Assembly (NCBI GenBank): GCA_010093685.1
Contig: MU006240.1
Coordinates: 337,009-401,008, forward strand
Reading direction: 5' to 3'
DNA length: 64,000 nucleotides
Source of the DNA: Ophiobolus disseminans
Taxonomy: Eukaryota > Ascomycota > Dothideomycetes > Pleosporales > Phaeosphaeriaceae
Shown: one piece after another, positions 33,345 through 44,597 of the stretch
Layout of the letters: every line of letters begins with the position of its first letter
Numbering within the stretch: the stretch's first letter is position 1
Made by a program: the position numbers and the translations under genes
Notes under the pieces: generated by a model
Told to the model about the DNA's origin: nothing
The model's database searches: none
The model's input: the letters and a program-made list of their open reading frames with translations, nothing else

Positions 33345-35978
33345 TCAAGGCTCCTGGCCTTCTATAGCTTCTAGCCTTGTCTGAACCATATCTGGGTTTG
33401 ACTGTCCCTGCTCGTCAGTCCAACAGCGGAGAACCTCTTCTCGCATAATTCTTCGCGGGGCCCTACGCCCGGTAAAAAGCTCAAATTGAGCAAAGGCTTG
33501 TTCGGGGAGGAGATCAAGGCCGTCCATACATATCCAGGAAGTTGAGGCCTCTTCACGAACTTGCTTCATCAAAGGTGTATCAAGCGTTCGGTAGGTAAGC
33601 TCGATGACGACGCCGCCTGTTGGTGATTGCATCCATTGTTGCGGTAGAGTGAATTGTGGCGAAGGGTTGTCGCCGACCGGGTGTGTGGGTATGCTCGACA
33701 CGATGATGGTTGGGGCGCGGACGTGTTCTGGCCACGGCTCGTCTCTCGATTCAAGAATATGAAAAGTTGGTCGAGACGCTTGGATGAAGGTTGGAAAGAG
33801 GTTGGCGGCGGATGGACTTGATGTCAACTGAGTGAAATGCTCAACCATTGTCTTGGCATTTTCGCGCGTGCGATTGAAGACGACAATGTCCTTGACGCCG
33901 ATCTGTAAAAGCGCGTAGACTGCTGCTCTCGCCATTCCACCAGCACCGATGACAAGTCCAGATGTCGTTGGTCTTACAGCATTTGCGGGGGAAAGGCTCC
34001 TTCTGATGCAGGATCGAATGCCGATCCAGTCTGTGTTGTCGCCATACAGCGCCTTTATTGGACCGGCCTGATTACGTTCCTGGAATAGCTCAACATTGTC
34101 AGCATCAGGAACACTACCGTCATCATTGAGATGGCGAACGGGTATCAAGGTGTTGATGGCTCCTATTGCACGGGCGTGTTTGCTGATAGAATGTGCCAAG
34201 GACACGGCCTGAATCTTGAACGGCTGGCTTATAGCGGTACCGCCAAAGTTTGACTTGCGAAGCAGTCCGCCCAAGCTACTGTGTAATGTCGTTGTCTGTA
34301 TGCGATCAAAGCGGTGAGGCATACCGCACGTTCTATACGCTGCGTTATGCATTGCAGGGGACAGACTGTATCCGGCAGTGGCACCAAGAACATAAAATTT
34401 CATGGGGTCGTAGGTGAACGAAGCATACAAGATATGGGTGGCCTCTGGTACAGTGAGCCAAGACGTCTCCGGATTGTGGCGCACCCGCTCTTCGAAGTCT
34501 GCACTGTCTTTCATGAGTGCTTCTGGGATTACCGGGGTCAAGACTTGATTGAAGCATGCAGAGCGGCGCCCAGCTCGCCCGGTGTTGTAGCAGATAAGAG
34601 GTATCCTCCGTTGCTTTGCGTATATAGCGTTCCTGAAACTTTGAATTGCAGCGTTATCATCCATGAACTTTGCAGGGCGAGTGAAGCGCACCGCACTACA
34701 GCCTAGCTGCATAGCCATATTGTACTTCTCGATCCAAAATGGATGATACCAGTCCCTGTCTGAGTGGAGATGTCCGATTATCTTGGTCGATCCTCTGGAC
34801 AAGACTACCGCTAGAATGACTTCCTCGTCCATTGTCAAATCGATCGTTGCAAACTCTGGTGCCACGCGTAGGCCGTGCCGCACGCTGGCAAGATAAGACC
34901 CTCTCGTGTATTCAGGATTCGCTGAACATGGCATGACATGATAGATGATCGGGATCACCGTGCTCCTCCTGACTTTGAAGACGCTCTTCGTGATGTCCTC
35001 TGCACGCTCAAGTGTGAGCTGCTCAGGCTCCACAACCATTTCAAACGCGTCGCAGCCAAACTCAAGCTCTTCAATATCGACTTCTTCGATCACAACATCA
35101 GAGAGCAGGACCTGAACTGCACATGTATAACTCCTCTGTTCCGTTGCGAGGTATGACAATGGGAAATGTCCTGGCTCGATTGGTGGTATTGCGCTCTGAA
35201 TCTTGCCATGCGTATTTTGGGTTGATAAGACCAATGACAAGTACTTGAAGAACGTCCTTTCCGCTCTTTTAAGGGTCAAGAAGGCCGGAACTGATGGTTG
35301 ATGTGCAGGCATAACTGAATGGTGGGCGGCTTTCGTTTCATCGAGGTTGTAGAACTCGTAGTTAGAGCATCGTCGAAACAACGGGGTACTTATGGCAAGG
35401 ACATGCTGAAGCTTCGATTCCTCGGCTGTATCCAGATATTGATGAACACTTCGGGAGTCTCGCATGACATGGATCACGGGATGCGTTTTTGCGAACTCTT
35501 GAAGCAGGACCTGGCTTTTTGCGTCTAATCGATAACCGCTGTTACAGACTATGATTGCCCCCTTCTCAAAAGTCTGTAGAGCGTTTTGCAGTATTTCAGC
35601 ATGCCGCAAGTTGCGATTGGAGCCACCGAATTGCTTTTGGTACTCGATCATCGAGCATCCGGTTGCTTGCTGGAATAGGTTCTCGACGTCGACAATACGT
35701 CTTTGACAAACAGCCGCGGCCATGAGGGAAAGCGTAGACTTGCCTGCCCCTGGGATTCCTACCAACACGATAGAAGCGCGCGAGTCGAATATGCGGCGAA
35801 CCTCATGTGGTGAGGTGGGCAGGGCTGGAGTTACTGCCCGTGACCGTGGCGACGACCGCGCGCTGGAAGGCGCCGAGTCGTCCTCGCGCATCGCGGCGAA
35901 CGTCCGTTTGGCTCCGATCGCAATAGAAGGCATGGCTGTTTGGCGTCGTGGAGCCCGTTCATTGTGATCCATCGACAT
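33345..35978 (-). CDS. qutR: quinate pathway repressor QutR (Qa-1S type)
   Basis: Single exon, 877 residues, starting MSMDHNERAP. A Ser/Arg-rich head is followed by a shikimate-kinase-like domain with P-loop GIPGAGKST (residues 74-82), a type I dehydroquinase-like middle, and a shikimate-dehydrogenase-like end (GYSLSPAMHN, FGGTAISQPFK, GDNTDW, VIGAGGMARAAVYAL). This is the order of the last three domains of the pentafunctional AROM protein, which is how the repressor evolved. QutR keeps the pathway off without quinate by binding the activator QutA, and releases it when pathway metabolites appear. The qutA gene lies divergently across a 134-bp gap. An alternative would be a trifunctional enzyme, but synteny with qutA-G and the length fit the repressor. 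The frame is intact. Confidence 0.9.
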   Translation of the reverse strand: MSMDHNERAPRRQTAMPSIAIGAKRTFAAMREDDSAPSSARSSPRSRAVTPALPTSPHEVRRIFDSRASIVLVGIPGAGKSTLSLMAAAVCQRRIVDVENLFQQATGCSMIEYQKQFGGSNRNLRHAEILQNALQTFEKGAIIVCNSGYRLDAKSQVLLQEFAKTHPVIHVMRDSRSVHQYLDTAEESKLQHVLAISTPLFRRCSNYEFYNLDETKAAHHSVMPAHQPSVPAFLTLKRAERTFFKYLSLVLSTQNTHGKIQSAIPPIEPGHFPLSYLATEQRSYTCAVQVLLSDVVIEEVDIEELEFGCDAFEMVVEPEQLTLERAEDITKSVFKVRRSTVIPIIYHVMPCSANPEYTRGSYLASVRHGLRVAPEFATIDLTMDEEVILAVVLSRGSTKIIGHLHSDRDWYHPFWIEKYNMAMQLGCSAVRFTRPAKFMDDNAAIQSFRNAIYAKQRRIPLICYNTGRAGRRSACFNQVLTPVIPEALMKDSADFEERVRHNPETSWLTVPEATHILYASFTYDPMKFYVLGATAGYSLSPAMHNAAYRTCGMPHRFDRIQTTTLHSSLGGLLRKSNFGGTAISQPFKIQAVSLAHSISKHARAIGAINTLIPVRHLNDDGSVPDADNVELFQERNQAGPIKALYGDNTDWIGIRSCIRRSLSPANAVRPTTSGLVIGAGGMARAAVYALLQIGVKDIVVFNRTRENAKTMVEHFTQLTSSPSAANLFPTFIQASRPTFHILESRDEPWPEHVRAPTIIVSSIPTHPVGDNPSPQFTLPQQWMQSPTGGVVIELTYRTLDTPLMKQVREEASTSWICMDGLDLLPEQAFAQFELFTGRRAPRRIMREEVLRCWTDEQGQSNPDMVQTRLEAIEGQEP

Positions 35979-36112
35979 ATCGACATTGTGGTGGAGGGAT
36001 TAATCGGGATGAGAGCTCAGCCGGGTTGTTCGGTATTCGGCTCACGTGCCATCTTTTGATTTTCCGCTTTGGTGCCTTCTTCCGCAGCGCAGCGTACCAG
36101 CACTCCATCAGC
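35979..36112. promoter_or_regulatory. divergent qutR/qutA promoter
   Basis: A 134-bp gap between the two divergent start codons of repressor and activator must contain both core promoters, so the two regulators probably share control. No full QutA palindrome was found by eye. Confidence 0.55.
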
Positions 36113-38745
36113 ATGCCACTCCAAACCCAGGGAAAACGTCGATCTGCAGCACAAGACGCGCCCGTGAAGCGTTTTCGCGTATCGCGAGCCTGCGATCAAT
36201 GCCGGACAGAGAGATCAAAATGTGACGGAAATCAACCACAATGTGCACCGTGCTTTGAGGGTACGTAGACCGACCCGCGATAGGTCTTGTTAGTTCTTTC
36301 TAGGACACTTCGCGCACGTTCGACATATCCTTGATACCCCTGAAAGCTTTGCGAATTACACTAGGGCTGCCTCACCTGATATTCTGTGGCTAATTGACGA
36401 CCATCTGCAGGGAAGAGAGCCTGCACGTACACATCAAACCCTAGAAAACGCGGTTTACCGCCAGGCTACATCCGTACCATTGAGTTAGCCTTGGCATTGG
36501 TCTTTCAACAGAATGCCGAGATTGAAGCCTCGTTAATTGCAAGACTGGGGTATGTAGGCCTCGCACACTACAGCAGTTCTTCTCACAGGCACTCATGACA
36601 CGCCTCACTCCCCGTCACATTATATACATCTCGAAAGTTGTGCGAATGGCTCCAGGACACACGAACGTTCGCTAATTGCTGTCATCGTAGACACGAGAAC
36701 TCGGTACTACTGGCAAGGGACACGAAAGAATCGAACCGACTTCACAAGAGTTGGAGAAAGACTAGGTTCTGTCGAGAGCTCAACAAGACGCTAACCGGAG
36801 AGCAACCAGGGCCTGAGGCTCTAAGTTCAGAAGAAGAGAGTGACTCGGGCGAAGCCAACGTGCCTTTCGAAGCGAATTGTCTTCAGATTCGGGTTACTCC
36901 AAACACAAGTCAACCGCCAGACTTGTCTTCGACCCAACGTCAGTCGAACATGCAACAGCCGATGCTGTTTGCTCAGCTTACAGCTTTGCCTCCTGACTGT
37001 TTCCAACTTCTTGAAACATATCTTACATATACCCAAAGCTGGTTCCCTATCTGCGAGAAGCTTGATATTTTGAAGCTCTCGTATTCTTACCCTAGTCAAG
37101 GGCTTCCGCTATCTCCTGACATACTTGACTCTGGAAGCCATGCGGAGATGTGGAGCATGTTGGCCATGGCCTCGTGCTATCCAAATCATCCTGCTGGTCG
37201 GGATCAGAGTGGCTCCTTAGGTCCTGCAGTGCTCTACTCGATTACCCAGACTCTAATTCCCAACGAGCTTGGGCTGTTTCGTCTAGGACATGTGAAGGCT
37301 CTCCTCAACCTGGCTTTATTCAACCTTCGGAGGTCAAGGAACGATGCAGCGTGGCTACTCGTAGGCGCTGCATCAAGAATTCTTCCCACCATCAGAGAGC
37401 AACCAGGCATGACAGAGCCTCGTCGTCCTCATGTTGTGGCAAGCTGTTATCTACTTGATAATCTTTTGGCCCTGTTGTTGCACCGACGCTCGCATATGGA
37501 CACTTTTGACGTAAAAGCTGCCGGAAAGATTGAAGAAGATGGGCTCGAAGAATGGTAAGTTGGTTAGCCTCCTGCTCTTGCTCTAGTCCGCTTCAAGTTT
37601 CATCGCAGAACCATCGTTTCGCATTTGCGCTCTCGATAGGTCCGCGAAGTGTTTCAGGTGTATATGTCAAGGGATACGGCAGTATACATCCTCTTCCCGT
37701 TATTGTGCGCAGCTGATCACTGTATCAATATAGGCAACCTTGGGGTGGCGAGCTCGACGCTGGAGCAATCCAACAATCACGACTTCCGACTCTTACCTTG
37801 AGCAGTTTCAACAGTCTAGTAGAAGTCGTCGACATACTCACTGCAACAATTGGGCGACAGCAAAAGGCCGATGTTTCTGTCCGCGACAACGTTACACGAC
37901 ATGCGGAATGGAAAGCTGCGCTTCCCCCAAAGTTTGAATATGTTCATTCTGATTCTACATCAATCCCACTGACACCGCCTGCGGCACTGTTGCAGCTCAC
38001 ACAATTTGCCACCGCCCTCGCCTTGTCCCCTTCTCAGACCTGGCTGCAACGAATTCTGGAACTAATGGATTATTATCAGGAGAAGTTTGGCATGGCGAGG
38101 CTACCTCCAGTAATTGCATGCCTGCTTGAAAGCGTCAAAAAGAGCAGCAAGAACCTACCACTAGATCAAACAACACAGGCCAGGATTGACAAGACTATCG
38201 GCGACTTTAGACGCGGCCAGAACGTGCAAGTGGCCCAGAATGTGCGGGAGGACCTCCTTAACACCTACGCAAGAGAGCAGCTTCTCCGTCATGGGACCAC
38301 TCAGATATCGCCTCACTCATTCCCTCCATCTTTCAGCGCGCCTATCCCCGCGCAATATCAGCAACAGCCAGCTAATGCTTCTTCACTGCTGGATGATCTA
38401 CTCCCGGACATGCGCCCCAGCCATCTAGGACAGGCACCGCAAGACTTCAGTCCACACGCTGTGGACACTGACTTCACTTCTCCTCCGCTGGACGCATATG
38501 ACCCTTCGATTTCTGGAGACCTCGACAGCTTCTTCGACGAACTTGCTTCCTTACATGGTGTCAAAAAGCTACAAAACCAGCCTCAGTTCATGCAGAATCT
38601 CGGATTCGCGCCGGAAATCAGTATGGCTGATCTCCTTGCCACACAGTCTGGCCAGTACATGCCAACGAACACGCAAACATTTGGGACGGATAACGAGGGC
38701 GACCCTTTGCAGTTTCCACTGAGCGATTATTACGATGCAGGGTAA
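36113..38745 (+). CDS. qutA: quinate pathway activator QutA (Qa-1F type), Zn2Cys6 factor
   Basis: Exons 36113..36260, 36411..36549, 36691..37554 and 37734..38745 encode 720 residues. The binuclear zinc cluster is Cys27-x2-Cys30-x6-Cys37-x6-Cys44-x2-Cys47-x6-Cys54. The sixth cysteine comes from exon 2 (KRACTYTSN), which confirms the first intron. The following YTSNPRKRGLPPGYIRTIELAL is characteristic of quinate activators. Exon 3 carries the fungal transcription-factor middle homology region, with GLFRLGHVKALLNLALFNL. The last exon is Gln/Pro-rich with an acidic tail, a likely activation domain. Introns are larger (141-179 nt) than elsewhere in the window. QutA binds promoters of the qut genes and activates them when QutR is relieved. 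The nearest alternative, another Zn2Cys6 regulator, is unlikely given the cluster. Confidence 0.9.
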
Positions 38746-38899
38746 TGAGGGGACCTGTATAACCTCGGTGTGCCATGTGAGTGATTTGTAGATACTCTCA
38801 AAAAGTCATGAGTTTAGACAAACTCCACTTCAAAACGAATACGCTGGAATTGATGGAATTTGTTCATTGCTTTCATTTATTGACTGATGAAATAGCGTA

Positions 38900-39989
38900 C
38901 TAAAGCTTTGCCTCATCCAACTTGCTCGCTATCACACTCTGGACTTGCGCCACCGGCAATTCGGCGGTCTCTTTCCCGGTCCAGTATCTGTCCTGTTCCA
39001 GCCCCTGATATATCATCGCCTCCGTTCCTAGGATCACTTGCCATCCAGCTTTTTGACCGAGCTCCGCAATCTCAGTATACGGCGAAGGATGGTAACACAT
39101 CTCCAAGATAGCGCCCTTGTGCGATTTATCCAAGAAGACTTCCAGGACTTTCCGCGCTTCTTGCTCCTCTGCCGTCTTCGGTGTGAAATTCGGTACGCAC
39201 GCGACGATGGCGCCAACACCTTCAAGTTGTTGCGCTTGCGCCTCAGTCGCTACATGGACTAATCCGCTGCCGTAGCCTCGGGCTGTGCATTCGTCTAATA
39301 CTGCTTGAACTTCGCTTGCATCTCGATTCACCTTCATACATGGTCAGCTCGGGTTGTTTGCCGTCGGGTTTCAGTGACCACCTACGAGATATATGGTGCC
39401 AGCTTTCATCCAGGTTCTTAACGCGTACACTGCGCTTCTCGCCGCACCACCTCCGCCAATCACAAGCGCCGGCCGATTCTCGAAGCTTTCTGGTGTCGCA
39501 TTGCGGAAGAATGACTCCCTTATGCCGATGACGTCGGTGTTGGTTCCCATAAATAACCGTTTTCCGGTTTCTGGGTCTTCTCTTATGAAGAGAGTGTTTA
39601 CAGCACCAACGTCCCGGCCTTCTGGCGTGAGACCATCAAGATGCTTGAGAATAGCAACCTTGTGGGGCATTGTTACTGAGGCGCCTGCGCTACAGTCAGT
39701 ATTCCACCTTGTGATACCCCTGCCCGGATGTATACGCACCATAAAATTGTGGGTGTTTAATCAGGTTCAGAAACAGGCTCATATCTGTGGAGTCTAGAGG
39801 TACTTGCGACCAGTTTAATCCCAGGTTGTCGTATACGGTCTGATGTAGCAGAGGCGACATCGAGTGTGCAATTGGGTGGCCAAAGAGATAGCCATGACGC
39901 TCGACATGTGAGACTTCAGGTGCCATGGCTTCGTGTGATAATGTGTATGATGGGTTGGGTACGTGATGCTGGATTTCGCGATGCGCCAA
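38900..39989 (-). CDS. qutB: quinate/shikimate dehydrogenase QutB (Qa-3 type)
   Basis: Minus-strand exons 39740..39989, 39386..39684 and 38900..39331 encode 326 residues. The substrate-binding start GHPIAHSMSPLLHQT, the catalytic-lysine segment GASVTMPHK, NTLF, GTNTD and the nucleotide-binding VIGGGGAARSAVYAL are all present. The protein belongs to the AroE-like shikimate/quinate dehydrogenase family and should oxidise quinate to 3-dehydroquinate and shikimate to 3-dehydroshikimate with NAD+. Intron 1 is phase 1 (GTGCGT...GCGCAG, joining FYG to ASVTMP); intron 2 is phase 0 (GTAGGT...GAAG, restoring IYLVNRDAS). A later ATG (39926, MAPEVSHVERHGYLFG) is an equally possible start. The gene faces qutD across a shared 702-bp promoter region. 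Confidence 0.92.
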
Positions 39990-40691
39990 GATAGTTTACA
40001 GGTGCCTGAAGATATACGCGCGCTTTTACTTTCGTTCGCGGAATAGTTCAAGTGTTCAAGATCTTTGGAATTGTAAATTCAACTAGGCCAACATCCGCAG
40101 CGCTTTTGTTCCTCGTGGTTCGGCACTCCACACTCTAGGCCCGAGTCAGAGCTGGAAAAGCTCATCTCGAAAAACTGGGGTATGCGATTCCAAGTTCCGA
40201 CGCGTCATCCAATCACGATGATCGGCTCTCCCTCCAAGCCACCAAGAATCTCGCGTAAGCGTCTTCTTCCGCCCCTGCTAGGGTTTGGCCACTGGATAAT
40301 CCCAAAATTCCCTCGTTGAGGATGGCTATGGTCCCGATCTACAGAATCTGGAGTTCTTCCCCGCCCTGGCGCAGCTGCCGACACCGCGCAGACGGTGCAA
40401 CTGACCCATCCGGAGAAGACTAAGCTTGGCTGGAACCACTGACTAGCACTGGCGAACGAAATTTGATAGATTTCCAGCCCCACGGGGTTTGTGGCTTGCT
40501 TCTCCAGACTCCGACAAATCCCACTACCTTGGTAATCTTTGATCCTGCAGTTGAGATATATTGCCCTCCCCTGCTGCCATTTTGAGAATCATCCAGCTCA
40601 TCCACCTTCAAGCATCTTCATCTGTTTGACAACACTTGGGAGTGGCCTACAACCTACCTCACGAACAAGACAACTGCATCACACATCCATC
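39990..40691. promoter_or_regulatory. divergent qutB/qutD promoter region
   Basis: 702 bp between the start codons of the dehydrogenase and permease genes. A GGATAA half-site, as in the known activator consensus GGRTAARYRYTTATCC, lies at 40294..40299, but its second half does not match. Co-induction by QutA is expected from cluster biology. Confidence 0.45.
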
Positions 40692-42361
40692 ATGGGTCTT
40701 CTCACCCTCAAGGAGGACCGACCGACACCAAAGGCCGTCTACAACTGGCGTGTCTACACAGCAGCATCAGTTGCATCATGGGCTGCTTGTATGATTGGTT
40801 ATGATTCAGCATGTACGAGTTTCCCTCAATCGCTCCTGCAATTATGATCATCTACTAACATTGTGTCACAGTCATTGGAACCACCCTGGCACTCCCCTCT
40901 TTCGTCGACGAGTTCAAGCTTCATGCTCCTAAGCAGATCTCTGTGGCTCACCTTGCCCTCCAAAAGGCCAACATCGTATCGGTCTACCAAGCTGGTGCTT
41001 TCTTTGGTGCGCTCGGCGCATACGTCTCTAGCCACTACCTCGGCCGAAAGAAGTCACTTCTGTTCTGGACTACCATCTTCATGATCGGCGCTGGAATTAT
41101 GCTTGGCGCCAACGGTGACCGAGGCCTCGGTCTCATCATTGGTGGTCGCGTTTTGGCTGGTCTGGGAGTGGGTGGCTGCTCGAACATGGTACCGATCTAC
41201 ATCTCTGAACTCAGTCCTCCTGCAGTACGCGGACGTCTTGTCGGTATCTACGAACTTGGCTGGCAAATTGGTGGCCTTGTTGGCTTCTGGATCAACTATG
41301 GACTTTCAGAGACTATGGCACCTTCTCGCCGACAGTGGACTATTCCCTTTGCCATCCAACTCGTTCCCGGTGGCTGTCTTTTGCTCGGCGCACTTTGGCT
41401 ACGCGAATCACCCCGATGGCTCTTCGCCAACGGCAAGCGCGAGGAAGCTATGAAGAACCTTTGCTGGATTCGCGGTGACCTTCCAGCTGATCACCCATAC
41501 ATCCTTGAGGAGGTTGAGGCCATCGACAGACAAGTTGAGCATGACAGGATCCACGTCGGCGCTGGTTTCTGGAAGCCCTTCCTCGCCCTCAAGCAAAAGA
41601 AGGTTCTGTACCGCTTCCTGCTCGGTGGTGGACTGTTCTTGTGGCAGAATGGCTCTGGCATCAATGCCATCAACTACTACTCCCCTACCGTCTTCAAGAG
41701 CATTGGTGTTACCGGCACAAACACTGGTTTCCTCACAACTGGTATCTTCGGTGTTGTTAAGACAACACTGACATTGGTCTGGCTCCTGTATCTGATCGAC
41801 CACCTCGGACGCACCAAGCTCCTCATGATCGGCGCCTTTGGTGGTTCCATGTGCATGTGGTACATCGCAGCGTACATCAAGATTGCGGATCCTAAGAACC
41901 ACCCCAGCCCAAGCGGTCAACTCTCAAGCGGTGGCATTTCAGCCATGTTCTTCTTCTACCTCTGGACTGCTTTCTACACGCCATCATGGAACGGAACCCC
42001 CTGGGTCGTCAACTCCGAGATGTACTCGCAACAGACGCGCTCTCTCGGACAGGCCTTCGCCGCCGCCAACAACTGGTTCTGGAACTTCCTCATCTCGCGC
42101 TTCACCCCACAGATGTTCCTCAAGATGGACTATGGTGTCTACATGTTCTTCGCCATCCTCATGCTTCTGTCGATCCCCTACGTCTTCTTCTTGATTCCGG
42201 AGACAAAGGGTATTCCTCTTGAGAAGATGGACGAGCTCTTCGAGATTAAGCCTGCATACAAGGCACACAGGACGATGATGGCCCGCCTTGACGAGGTTGA
42301 TCACGTTCTGGGCTATGGCAACGAGAAGCCAAAGAATGATGAGCGCATGGAAAGCGTTTAG
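40692..42361 (+). CDS. qutD: quinate permease QutD (Qa-y type), MFS sugar-porter family
   Basis: Exons 40692..40812 and 40872..42361 encode 536 residues. The 59-nt intron is phase 1 with a consensus CTAAC branch, and splicing gives GYDSAFIGTTLALPSF in the first helix. Sugar-porter signatures are GRKKSLLFW after helix 2, ELSPPAVRGRLVGIYELGWQ, ESPRWLFANGKREEA, QNGSGINAINYYSP in helix 7 and FFLIPETKGIPLEKMDELF at the end of helix 12. Twelve transmembrane segments are expected at the plasma membrane. The protein should import quinate by proton symport. The family also holds hexose and galacturonate carriers; assignment as quinate permease rests on cluster position and on overall similarity to what I remember of QutD. 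Confidence 0.88.
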
Positions 42362-43361
42362 GCTTGCATTGATTTGATGATGAAGGATGATGGTAAAGCA
42401 CCGCGAAAGTTTTGGTCTGAAGATTTATAGCACTTTATGATAGATTCGGAGCTGCGAGAAGTTTTGACAGAATTCAATTGTTTATTCAAATCATCAGTTC
42501 CAATTTTCATTCAAATAACAAAGTGCCTCTCAAAAAGACCCAGAGCTGGGGTTTACCTTGCAAACTGTGGATCACGTCGTGTGATGTAATGAAGCATGAA
42601 GATTAGCGGTTTGGTCGCAATACTTGGAATTTCGAGCAACGTCAATTCTAGCTGGGGTCAATACAAACCTGTACCAGACTCTTCATCACATACATTGTCA
42701 GTGCGTAATTTAGCGACATTGTGAAAATGCTCGTGCAACTTGGAAGTCCGAACAGACGTGGACCGCAGTCGCGTTGCGTGTCAGATTTGATGCAGAGTAG
42801 AGTGAACCCACTGCTAACTGCACCACCCCACAAATCTCGCCGAATGTCGACGGGTCCACCTTGCCACCTTGCTGTGGTTTGCCTTTGTGCATGCAACGGC
42901 GCAGGATCGTATCTCCGAGGTTGATCTTTCCCATTTTGGCTGGGGAAATAGCGTCATGCACTAAGCCTATCTTTAAAGTCTTTATCCTCTGGAACAAAGC
43001 TCGACAGCCATCTCGATCCATCGAGTCCTCATCGCATACAGTAGCTTTCGCACGGTCATACGCGGCTGCTGGAGGAAGCATCTCGCCTTCAACTGCGATT
43101 ATCCGCTGAGACTGGATGGAAGTCGCGATGCTCGATTAGGGAGGCGCCGTGCCGATGCTCAAGGGCGGGCTATCAGTCGATATGGCGAGGCGGGATATCG
43201 AAGACGGATCATCGTAGATATACTCCAGCTACCCTCAGGCAGATACATTCCTCAATATTAAATTTTCATCTTACACATCAAATTACAACTACATCAGTTT
43301 CATCAAGCTCAACAACAGCTGAACCACTACCTCTAAGTCAACATCCTGATCAACCACAACC
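42362..43361. promoter_or_regulatory. qutD 3' region and qutC promoter region
   Basis: One kilobase without a supported gene. A 123-codon minus-strand frame (42710..43081) has no family features. A TTATCC half-site at 43099..43104 matches one arm of the QutA consensus. Confidence 0.4.
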
Positions 43362-44456
43362 ATGGTGTGCCGTCCAGGAATCTCGTCGATGTCTCTCGGT
43401 CGATGCTATGCCGGACATTCTCTCTCTCACAAACTGTCCATGGCCGCAAAACATGGCCTTGAAGGCATCGAGCTGTTCTACGAGGACCTAGTCGATCACG
43501 CCGGTTCCTCGTCCCCCTCAGACCTTCTTTCAGCGGCAGCTTCAATACATGACATGTGTCTAAATCTTGGCCTCGAGATCATATGCCTCCAACCATTCAT
43601 GCACTACGAAGGACTCAGGGACAGGAAGCGACACGACGAGCGTATCGAAGAAATGAAGCTATGGATGGAACTAGCCCACATTCTAGGAACAGACATCGTC
43701 CAAGTCCCCTCATCATTCCTCTCACGCGACCAAATCTCCCCAGACACCGACCTCATCGTTTCCGATCTCCGCGAACTCGCCGACATGGGGCTGCAACAAA
43801 CACCCGTCATCCGCTTCGCATACGAGAGCCTGTGTTGGGGCACATACGTCGATAAATGGGAGCTGTGCTGGGACATTGTGCAAAGAGTTGACAGGTCGAA
43901 CTTTGGCGTGTGCTTGGACACCTTCAACATTCTTGGACGGATATACGCAGACCCAGCAGCGGAGTCTGGATGCACACAAGATGCAGAGGAAATAGTGCAA
44001 CAGTCGATACGTCGACTTGTCGAGCAGATTGGACCACACAGGGAGAAGATCTTCTTCATTCAGGTGGTTGATGCGGAGCGGTTAGAACAACCACTTCTGC
44101 CTGGTCACGCATTTTACAATGCCGAGCAACCGGCGCGCATGTCGTGGAGTAGGAACTGCCGACTGTTTTATGGCGAAAGTGATCGCGGCGCGTATCTGCC
44201 TGTCAAGGACGTGGCACATGCTATTCTCAAAGAGATTGGATATGACGGATGGGTTAGCATGGAGCTGTTTAATCGTGCTATGGAGAGGAAGGATCATGAT
44301 GTTGTGGAGGAGCTGGCTTCGCGCGCTGCACTATCGTGGGAGAGGCTATCGCATGATTTGGAGCTTGAAGATGCTGCGTCGCAAGGCCAATCGAGGAGTG
44401 GCAAAGCTCTGGAGAAGAGGGATAGTGGTGTCGAGTATGGGCAAGCACGGCTATAA
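43362..44456 (+). CDS. qutC: 3-dehydroshikimate dehydratase QutC (Qa-4 type)
   Basis: Single exon, 364 residues, starting MVCRPGISSMSLGRCYAGHS. It has the xylose-isomerase-like TIM-barrel fold of fungal dehydroshikimate dehydratases. Expected metal-site residues are visible: Glu155 (RFAYESLCWG), Asp186 (FGVCLDTFNI), Gln234 (FFIQVVDAE) and Glu301 (GWVSMELFNR). The enzyme converts 3-dehydroshikimate to protocatechuate, taking carbon out of the shared shikimate intermediates into the beta-ketoadipate route. About 35 Ser/Lys-rich residues at the C-terminus lie outside the barrel. The gene lies tail-to-tail with qutG across 141 bp. Confidence 0.9.
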   Translation: MVCRPGISSMSLGRCYAGHSLSHKLSMAAKHGLEGIELFYEDLVDHAGSSSPSDLLSAAASIHDMCLNLGLEIICLQPFMHYEGLRDRKRHDERIEEMKLWMELAHILGTDIVQVPSSFLSRDQISPDTDLIVSDLRELADMGLQQTPVIRFAYESLCWGTYVDKWELCWDIVQRVDRSNFGVCLDTFNILGRIYADPAAESGCTQDAEEIVQQSIRRLVEQIGPHREKIFFIQVVDAERLEQPLLPGHAFYNAEQPARMSWSRNCRLFYGESDRGAYLPVKDVAHAILKEIGYDGWVSMELFNRAMERKDHDVVEELASRAALSWERLSHDLELEDAASQGQSRSGKALEKRDSGVEYGQARL

Positions 44457-44597
44457 GCGCATTGTTTTGAATAATTTATAAGATATCCATTAAGCACAAT
44501 TTCACACTGATCCATTTCATACATTGAGCATTACAATCTTGAGCTTGATGTCAAATTTAGATGATATTCTGGTGTTATCATCGCGAAGAGTCTAAGC

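Noticed and set aside
33345..35978. possible trifunctional shikimate-pathway enzyme instead of a regulator
   Set aside because: The domain order matches the last three AROM domains, but length, an added Ser/Arg-rich head and the position next to qutA fit the known repressor better.
42710..43081. 123-codon minus-strand frame upstream of qutC
   Set aside because: Lies in the qutC promoter region and has no domain or intron support.
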